64,000 nt of DNA, taken from positions 496,843 to 560,842 of the forward strand of contig NZ_QLIX01000002.1 of NCBI RefSeq assembly GCF_003258945.1. Reading direction: 5' to 3'. The position numbers and the translations under genes were made by a program. This document shows positions 58,753 through 64,000 of the stretch, piece after piece. Within the stretch, counting starts at the first letter, position 1; each line of letters opens with the position of its first letter. The stretch comes from Roseicella frigidaeris. Lineage in GTDB: Bacteria > Pseudomonadota > Alphaproteobacteria > Acetobacterales > Acetobacteraceae. Below the pieces are notes generated by a model. It did not search any database, had not been told where the DNA came from, and saw nothing but the letters and a program-made list of their open reading frames with translations.

Positions 58753-59957
58753 CTCACGCTGCCCTCCAGCAGCTCGCCGAAGCGGTCGTAGCTGCGGCCG
58801 TTGAAGCGCTGCAGCTGCATCTGCCGGATCGGCCGGTAGTTGGTTGGGCTGGAGTTCAGCCGGATGCCCGGCAGCAGCGTCGGCACCTCGACATCCTTGA
58901 GGCTTGCCGCCTGGCGCATAATGTTCTCGCGCGAGGCGTCCTCGCCGCATTGCCGCAGCACCTGCTCCATCGCCCGCGCCGCGCTGTAGCCATAGACCGA
59001 GTTGGCATCGGTGAGGTCGGCATCCGGCAGGTAGCGGGCCATGAAGGCGCGCCATTCCAGCATGCCGGCATCCTTCGCCCAGGCCGGATCGGTCGGATCC
59101 TTCATATAGGCCGCGGTGGTCAGGCCGACCGCCTTCTCCATCCCGGCCGGCTGGATCACCACGCCGACGGAGTTGGCGCCGTAATGCACGCAGGTGGTCG
59201 GCTTCCAGCCGATCTCGTGCAGCTTGCGAATGGCCATGGAGGCGAATTTCGCGGTGACCGCCAGGACCAGGCCCTGCGCCCCGCTCTGCTGCAGGGTCAG
59301 GATCTGCTGGTCGATGGTCGGGTCGGTGCTCTCGTAGCTCAGCACCTTCGTCGCTTCCTCGAACCGCGCCCCCAGCACGTCGCGCACGCCATGGACGTAG
59401 TCGCGGCCGAAATCGTCGTTCTGGTGCAGGATGGCGATCCGCCCGCCGGGATGCGTGGCGAGGATGTGCTTGGCGTAGAGCTGCGCCTCGATCCGGTAGG
59501 AGGGCGGGAAGCCGATGGTCCAGGGGAACTCCTTGTAGTTGCTCCACTTGTCGGCGCCGGTCGAGGGAAACAGGTTCGGCACCTTGCGCTGGTTGGTGTA
59601 GCGCAGGATGGCGCTGTTGGTCGGCGTGCCGAGGTTGCTGAACAGGCAGGCCACCTGGTCCTGCTCGACCAGCCGCCGCACCTGCTCGACCGTCTTCGGC
59701 GGGCTGTAGGCGTCGTCATAGGTGAAGAAGCGGATCTTCCGGCCGGCGATGCCGCCATCGTCGTTCAGCTTGCGGAAATAGGCCTCCATGGTCTTGCCCT
59801 GGATGCCGAGGCTCGAGACCGGGCCGCTATAGGACATGGTGTTGCCGATGCGGATCTCGGTGGCGGTGACGCCGGGCGAGGCCTGCGCGGCGGCGAGGCG
59901 CGGGGCGGCGAGCACGGCCGTGGCCGCGCCCCCGAGGAGCGTGCGACGGGTGGTCAT
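58749..59957 (-). CDS. Branched-chain amino-acid-type ABC substrate-binding protein (Leu/Ile/Val-binding family), orphan
   Basis: A 402-residue periplasmic binding protein of the LivJ/LivK fold. Signal peptide MTTRRTLLGGAATAVLAAPR (Tat-like TRR) with cleavage after AQA; the mature start is SPGVTATEIRIGNTMSYSGP. Family segments are GIQGKTMEAYFRKLNDDGGI, IRFFTYDDAYSPPKTVEQVR and IAILHQNDDFGRDYVHGVRD. No membrane or ATPase genes accompany it. AAAAGGGAG precedes the ATG. It sits between ppiD and trpE, with a repeat element on each side, suggesting insertion into a formerly contiguous block. Confidence 0.92.
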   Translation of the reverse strand: MTTRRTLLGGAATAVLAAPRLAAAQASPGVTATEIRIGNTMSYSGPVSSLGIQGKTMEAYFRKLNDDGGIAGRKIRFFTYDDAYSPPKTVEQVRRLVEQDQVACLFSNLGTPTNSAILRYTNQRKVPNLFPSTGADKWSNYKEFPWTIGFPPSYRIEAQLYAKHILATHPGGRIAILHQNDDFGRDYVHGVRDVLGARFEEATKVLSYESTDPTIDQQILTLQQSGAQGLVLAVTAKFASMAIRKLHEIGWKPTTCVHYGANSVGVVIQPAGMEKAVGLTTAAYMKDPTDPAWAKDAGMLEWRAFMARYLPDADLTDANSVYGYSAARAMEQVLRQCGEDASRENIMRQAASLKDVEVPTLLPGIRLNSSPTNYRPIRQMQLQRFNGRSYDRFGELLEGSVS

Positions 59958-60129
59958 GGACGGATCTCCCTTTTCCTGTGGCGGTTTGCCGTTGTCTTGG
60001 GCGGGCCGGCGCGCCGGCCGCCTGCGGGCAGCCTAGGCCGAAGCCCCGCCGGCCCGCCACCGCCTCCGCCGGGCCATGCCCCCGCCGCAGGAACCACCCC
60101 CGCCCCACCCTGCCCGCGGCCCCGCGGGC

Positions 60130-60174
60130 CGATTCGCGCCTGCGGGCGTACCGTCCTCCGGCGATCTGCTCTAG
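60130..60174 (+). repeat. Dispersed palindromic repeat (type B, copy upstream of trpE)
   Basis: It matches 1811-1856 at about 40 of 46 positions, starting CGATTC and ending GATC-N-GCTCTAG. The internal arms can still pair as a hairpin with a few mismatches. It lies 74 bp upstream of trpE, as the other copies lie just upstream of ispDF. Confidence 0.8.
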
Positions 60175-60194
60175 AACCCCCGACGCGCCGGCAG

Positions 60195-60215
60195 CCCGGC
60201 CCGCTTCGGGCCGGG
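60195..60215 (+). promoter_or_regulatory. Leader hairpin upstream of trpE
   Basis: CCCGGCCCG-CTT-CGGGCCGGG is a perfect 9-bp stem with a 3-base loop ending 32 bp before the trpE start. In the leader RNA it could act in attenuation or as the terminator of an upstream transcript. I see no Trp-codon-rich leader peptide before it. Confidence 0.5.
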
Positions 60216-60247
60216 GCGGCGCAGACCAGGGATCAGGAATCCAACCG

Positions 60248-61762
60248 ATGTCGCTCCCCGATTTCGCCCGCTTCAGCGCCGGTCTTGCCGCGGGGCATGG
60301 CCAGGTGCTGTGGCGGGAGCGGGTCGCGGATCTCGACACGCCGGTCGGCACCTTCCTCAAGCTCGCGCATGGCCGGCCCAACAGCTTCCTGCTCGAGAGC
60401 ATCGAGGGCGGCGCCGCCCGCGGCCGCTACTCCGCCATCGGCCTGGAGCCGGACCTGATCTGGCGCTGCCGCGACGGCCGGGCCGAGGTGAACCGCCACG
60501 CCCTGGCCGCGCCGCATGCCTTCGAGCCCGCCGCCGAGCCGGCGCTCGACAGCCTGCGGGCGGTGATCGCCGCCACCCAGATGCCCCTGCCGCCCGGCCT
60601 GCCGCCCATCGCCACCGGCCTCTTCGGCTATCTCGGCTACGACATGGTGCGGCTGGTCGAGCGGCTGCCGGCGAAGAACCCGGATGTCATCGGCATCCCC
60701 GATGCGGTGCTGCTGCGGCCGACCCTGGTCGCGGTCTTCGACCATGTCCGCGACGCGCTCAGCCTCTTCACCACCGTCTGGCCCCAGGGGGAGGGCGCAT
60801 CGGCACTCGATCCGCGCACCGCCTGGGAGGCCGCCCAGGCGAGGCTGGACGAGGCGGAGGCGGCGCTCGACCGCCCCCTGCCGCGCCCCGCCGCGCCGGT
60901 CAGCCTGCCGGCCCTGCCGGAGCCGTCGAGCAATTTCACCCGGGAGGGTTTCGTCGCCGCGGTGGAGCGGGCGAAGGAATACATCCGCGCCGGCGACTGC
61001 TTCCAGATCGTCCCCAGCCAACGCTTCTCCCTCCCCTTCGCCCTGCCGCCCTTCGCGCTCTACCGGGCGTTGCGGCGGATCAACCCGGCACCCTTCCTGT
61101 TCCATTTCGACTTCGGCGGCTTCGCCGCGGTCGGCGCCAGCCCGGAGATCCTGGTGCGGTTGCGCGACGGGGCGGTGACCATCCGCCCCCTCGCCGGCAC
61201 GCGCCGCCGCGGCGCGACGCCGGAGGAGGACAAGGCGCTGGAGGCGGAGCTGCTCGCCGATCCGAAGGAGCGGGCCGAGCACCTGATGCTGCTCGACCTC
61301 GGCCGCAACGATGTCGGCCGCGTCGCCGAGATCGGCAGCGTCCGGGTGCCCTACCAATTCCAGATCGAGCGCTACAGCCAGGTGATGCATATCGGCTCCG
61401 AGGTCGAGGGGCGGCTGCGGCGCGGCCTCACCGCCGTCGACGCCCTGGCCGGCGGCTTTCCCGCCGGCACGCTGACCGGCGCGCCCAAGGTGCGGGCGAT
61501 GGAGCTCATCGAGGAGCTAGAGCCCTCCCGGCGCGGCGTCTATGCCGGCGGCTTCGGCTATTTCGGCGCCGATGGCGGCATGGACACCTGCATCGGCCTG
61601 CGCATGGCGGTGGTGAAGGACGGCGTCATGCATGTCCAGGCCGGCGCCGGCGTGGTGGCCGACAGCGACCCGGTCGCGGAATACGAGGAGACGCGGCAGA
61701 AGGCGCGCGCCCTGTTCCGCGCCGCCGAGGAAGCGGTGCGCTTCGCCGCCGGGCGGAAATAG
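60248..61762 (+). CDS. trpE: Anthranilate synthase component I
   Basis: First enzyme of tryptophan synthesis, converting chorismate to anthranilate with ammonia from TrpG. The 504 aa have the N-terminal regulatory domain with the Trp-binding segment LLESIEGGAARGRYS (LLES motif). The chorismate-binding core includes AGDCFQIVPSQRFSLPF, GASPEILVRL, IRPLAGTRRRG, LLDLGRNDVGRVA, and the C-terminal GGFPAGTLTGAPKVRAMELI. CAGGAAT precedes the ATG. No trpG follows: a strong hairpin and an MFS gene come next, so trpE appears to be transcribed alone. Confidence 0.97.
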   Translation: MSLPDFARFSAGLAAGHGQVLWRERVADLDTPVGTFLKLAHGRPNSFLLESIEGGAARGRYSAIGLEPDLIWRCRDGRAEVNRHALAAPHAFEPAAEPALDSLRAVIAATQMPLPPGLPPIATGLFGYLGYDMVRLVERLPAKNPDVIGIPDAVLLRPTLVAVFDHVRDALSLFTTVWPQGEGASALDPRTAWEAAQARLDEAEAALDRPLPRPAAPVSLPALPEPSSNFTREGFVAAVERAKEYIRAGDCFQIVPSQRFSLPFALPPFALYRALRRINPAPFLFHFDFGGFAAVGASPEILVRLRDGAVTIRPLAGTRRRGATPEEDKALEAELLADPKERAEHLMLLDLGRNDVGRVAEIGSVRVPYQFQIERYSQVMHIGSEVEGRLRRGLTAVDALAGGFPAGTLTGAPKVRAMELIEELEPSRRGVYAGGFGYFGADGGMDTCIGLRMAVVKDGVMHVQAGAGVVADSDPVAEYEETRQKARALFRAAEEAVRFAAGRK

Positions 61763-61768
61763 GCCTGT

Positions 61769-61802
61769 CGCGCGGCGCGGGCGCAACGGCCCGCGCCGCG
61801 CG
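61769..61802 (+). terminator. Very strong hairpin after trpE
   Basis: CGCGCGGCGCGGGC and GCCCGCGCCGCGCG form a perfect 14-bp GC stem with loop GCAACG, 7 bp after the trpE stop and followed by GGTTTG. It is the strongest terminator-like structure in the window. Confidence 0.75.
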
Positions 61803-61935
61803 GGTTTGACACCGCGCCGCAACGGCCGCCTACTGCCGCCGCATGGCGGCCCGAGAGTCGCCCCGTCCAGGAAAGACGCGCGACCGCCCTGCCCCGCAGG
61901 CAAGTCCGTGCGTGCGGCAGGAGGATCCCCCGGCC

Positions 61936-63195
61936 ATGTTCGGCTGGCTACGCGAGCTCAACGAGAAGGAGCGCAAGACCATGATCGGCTGCCTCGGCGG
62001 CTGGTCGCTGGATGCGCTCGACGTGCAGATCTTCAGCTTCGTCATCCCGACGCTGCTCACCCTCTGGGGCATCAGCCGCGCCGATGCCGGCATGCTCGGC
62101 ACGGTGACGCTGCTGGTCTCGGCGCTCGGCGGCTGGCTCGCCGGCGCGCTGTCGGACCGCTACGGCCGTGTCCGGGTGCTGCAGATCACCATCCTCTGGT
62201 ACGCCTTCTTCACCTTCCTCTGCGGCTTCGCGCAGGACTTCAACCACCTCTTCATCTTCCGCGCCCTGCAGGGCCTCGGCTTCGGCGCCGAGTGGTCGGC
62301 CGGCGCGGTGCTGATGGGCGAGGTGATCCGGGACCGCTTCCGGGGCCGCGCCGTCGGCTTCGTGCAGTCCGGCTGGGCGATCGGCTGGGGCGCCGCGGCG
62401 CTGCTCTATACCGTCATCTTCGCCCTCCTGCCGGAGGAGACCGCCTGGCGGACCATGTTCTGGATCGGCCTGGCGCCGGCGGCGCTGGTCTTCTGGGTGC
62501 GCAAGCATGTCGACGAGCCGGATGTCTTCAAGGCGCAGCAGGCGCGCCTCATCGAATCCGGCCGCTCGCCGCTCAGCCAGCTCCTGGTCGTGCTGAAGCC
62601 GCCCTATCTCTCGACCACCTGGAAGGTGGCCTTGATGGTCACCGGCGCCCAGGGCGGCTCCTACGCCCTCTCGGTCTGGCTGCCGACCTTCCTCCGGACC
62701 GAGCGGCACCTCTCGGTGCTGAACACCGGCAGCTACCTGCTGGTGCACATCGTCGGCGCCTGGTTCGGCTTCATCGTCGGCGCGGTGCTGGCGGATGCCA
62801 TCGGCCGCAAGGCGACCTTCCTCATCTCGGCCATCGGCTCGGCCATCTCGGTCGTGCTCTATGTGACGATGCCGATCTCGGACACGGTGATGCTGCTGCT
62901 CGCCGCGCCGCTCGGCTTCATCCTCTACATGATGTTCTCGGCGATGGGACCCTTCCTCACCGAGCTCTACCCGACCGAGGTGCGCGGCAGCGGCCAGGGC
63001 TTCTGCTACAATGTCGGGCGCGCCTTCGGCGCCCTCTTCCCGGCGCTGGTCGGCTTCCTGTCGCAGCGCCTCGGCCTCGGCCCGGCCATCGCGGTCTTCG
63101 CCGCCGGCGCCTACGGGCTGATGATCATCGCGCTCCTGATGCTGCCCGAGACGCGGGGGCGCGATGTCCGCAGCATCGCGATGGCCGGAGAATAG
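61936..63195 (+). CDS. MFS transporter (sialic acid/aromatic acid:H+ symporter type)
   Basis: A 419-residue permease with 12 predicted helices. It opens FGWLRELNEKERKTMIGCLG then GWSLDALDVQIFSFVIPTLL. The conserved loop is WLAGALSDRYGRVRVLQITI, and GLGFGAEWSAGAVLMGEVIR follows, as in the NanT/aromatic-acid and sialic-acid-like sugar porter group. The last helices end GRAFGALFPALVGFL. Start 61936 has GGAGGATCC upstream; an in-frame start at 61843 is unlikely. It is 2 bp from a downstream amidohydrolase gene, so the substrate may be what that enzyme degrades. Confidence 0.92.
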   Translation: MFGWLRELNEKERKTMIGCLGGWSLDALDVQIFSFVIPTLLTLWGISRADAGMLGTVTLLVSALGGWLAGALSDRYGRVRVLQITILWYAFFTFLCGFAQDFNHLFIFRALQGLGFGAEWSAGAVLMGEVIRDRFRGRAVGFVQSGWAIGWGAAALLYTVIFALLPEETAWRTMFWIGLAPAALVFWVRKHVDEPDVFKAQQARLIESGRSPLSQLLVVLKPPYLSTTWKVALMVTGAQGGSYALSVWLPTFLRTERHLSVLNTGSYLLVHIVGAWFGFIVGAVLADAIGRKATFLISAIGSAISVVLYVTMPISDTVMLLLAAPLGFILYMMFSAMGPFLTELYPTEVRGSGQGFCYNVGRAFGALFPALVGFLSQRLGLGPAIAVFAAGAYGLMIIALLMLPETRGRDVRSIAMAGE

Positions 63196-63197
63196 CC

Positions 63198-64000
63198 ATG
63201 ACCCGCCCCTGCCCCGGCCCGCGCCCCGTCACGAGCAAGCCCGGCTGGCGCGCGCCGCCCGGCGCGACCGATTGCCACATGCACATCTTCGGGCCTTATG
63301 ACCGCTACCCGCTCTCGCCGGGGCGCGGCTACACGCCGCCCGAGGCGAGCCTCGCCATGTACCGGGAGATGCTCTCGACCATCGGCCTCGAACGCACGGT
63401 GGTGGTGCAGCCGAGCGTCTACGGCACCGAGAACGAGGTCAGCCTCGCCGCCGTCGAGGCGCTCGGCCGCGACCGCGCCCGCGCCGTGGTGGTGGTCGAT
63501 GAGAGCTTCGACCTCGCCGCGCTGCGGGCCATGGGGGAGCGCGGCGCCTGCGGCGTGCGCTTCAACGCGGTCTCCGGCAACGGCACGCCGCTCGAGCAGC
63601 TCAAGGCGCTGGCGGAGCGGCTGGCGACCCTCGGCTGGCACCTGCAGCTCTATGCCCACAGCGCCGAGCTGGTGGCGTTGGAGGCCCTGCTCGCCCGGCT
63701 GCCCTGCCCGCTCGTCATCGACCATATGGGCGGGTTGCAGGCGAGCGCGGGGGGCACCGCCGATCCCGGCTTCAAGGCGATGATCCGGCTGCTGGAGGGC
63801 GGCGCCTGGGCCAAGCTCTGCGGCTACCGCTCCTCGGCGGGCGCCCCCTATGCGGATGTCGATGCCATGGCGCGGGCGATGATCGCCGCGGCGCCGGAGC
63901 GCTGCGTCTGGGGCACCGACTGGCCGCACCCCTCGCTGGCCAGCCCGGAGGCGGTGCCGGATGACGGGGTGCTGCTCGACGCCCTCGGCCGCTGGGCGCC
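63198..64000 (+). CDS. Amidohydrolase-2 family metal hydrolase (right end off window)
   Basis: The first 267 residues of a TIM-barrel amidohydrolase like 2-pyrone-4,6-dicarboxylate lactonase (LigI). It has the metal motif TDCHMHIFGPYDRYPL, then VVVQPSVYGTENEVSL, GVRFNAVSGNG, HLQLYAHSAEL, VIDHMGGLQAS and the catalytic-Asp region CVWGTDWPHPSL. The frame is open to the window end. It starts 2 bp after the MFS stop, so transporter and hydrolase form one unit. Members hydrolyse lactones or decarboxylate aromatic acids; the LigI name is only a family guide. Confidence 0.88.
   Translation, partial: MTRPCPGPRPVTSKPGWRAPPGATDCHMHIFGPYDRYPLSPGRGYTPPEASLAMYREMLSTIGLERTVVVQPSVYGTENEVSLAAVEALGRDRARAVVVVDESFDLAALRAMGERGACGVRFNAVSGNGTPLEQLKALAERLATLGWHLQLYAHSAELVALEALLARLPCPLVIDHMGGLQASAGGTADPGFKAMIRLLEGGAWAKLCGYRSSAGAPYADVDAMARAMIAAAPERCVWGTDWPHPSLASPEAVPDDGVLLDALGRWA

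Noticed and set aside
59958-60247. Trp leader peptide for attenuation of trpE
   Set aside because: A strong hairpin exists at 60195-60215, but no short open frame with adjacent Trp codons is present upstream of it.
1-64000. CRISPR array, prophage, insertion sequence or rRNA operon
   Set aside because: No evenly spaced direct repeats, transposase or phage motifs, or rRNA sequence were seen; the repeats found are two- or three-copy and palindromic.

Overview
The window is a 64-kb piece of a very GC-rich chromosome. It most resembles an alphaproteobacterium of the Acetobacteraceae/Roseomonas type. This is inferred from gene content and order: dusB (nifR3) overlapping ntrB, a fused ispD-ispF gene, an NDUFS4-type complex I subunit as in alphaproteobacteria and mitochondria, a tpiA/ppiD/trpE neighbourhood, and many solute-binding-protein transporters. 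I see no rRNA, phage, transposase or CRISPR array. The only RNA genes I can support are two tRNAs.

Layout. 1-9.5 kb is mostly housekeeping: ntrB (cut by the left edge), dusB, ispDF, the CbpA/CbpM chaperone pair, cutA, a thiolase-like protein divergent from an acyl-CoA carboxylase beta subunit, a tyrosine phosphatase and an SDR dehydrogenase. 10-15 kb holds the stress triad prkA-yeaH-spoVR behind an unusually AT-rich leader. 15-18 kb holds a serine hydrolase and a large two-part methyltransferase. 18.5-20.9 kb carries minE-minD-minC, with minC separated from minD by repeats. 21-34.9 kb is an accessory catabolic region: an SsuABC-type importer followed without a break by an alpha/beta hydrolase, allophanate hydrolase (AtzF) and an AtzH-like protein, then a convergent M20 amidohydrolase, a MarR regulator, a cyclase-family metal hydrolase, an SDR enzyme, and a ferredoxin overlapping a Tat-exported flavoprotein oxidase. 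35-44 kb continues with an MFS permease, a cupin, an orphan TRAP binding protein, a split TPP-dependent decarboxylase with a DapA-like lyase/synthase, a VOC protein, and a flavin oxidase divergent from a TetR repressor. 44-49 kb has dadA divergent from an Lrp regulator, the tRNA-Arg and tRNA-Pro genes around the complex I subunit, and hydrolases. 49-56 kb has a GntP permease, a frameshifted histone-deacetylase-like gene, a MarR gene with its MFS transporter, and a hybrid histidine kinase. 56-64 kb has tpiA, ppiD, an orphan amino-acid-type binding protein, trpE, an MFS transporter and an amidohydrolase cut by the right edge.

The most unusual features are non-coding. A two-hairpin repeat of about 105 bp bounded by CTAG occurs twice in opposite orientation (19939-20045 and 58648-58752). 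Its stems differ in sequence but keep their pairing, and in both places a terminal CTAG supplies the TAG stop codon of the neighbouring gene. A second, smaller repeat with the same GCTCTAG tail sits just upstream of ispDF (twice) and trpE. A perfect 49-bp tandem duplication (51096-51193) breaks the deacetylase gene before its expected catalytic tyrosine. On the protein side, the transporter-hydrolase-AtzF-AtzH cluster looks like a nitrogen-scavenging pathway whose entry substrate is not obvious.
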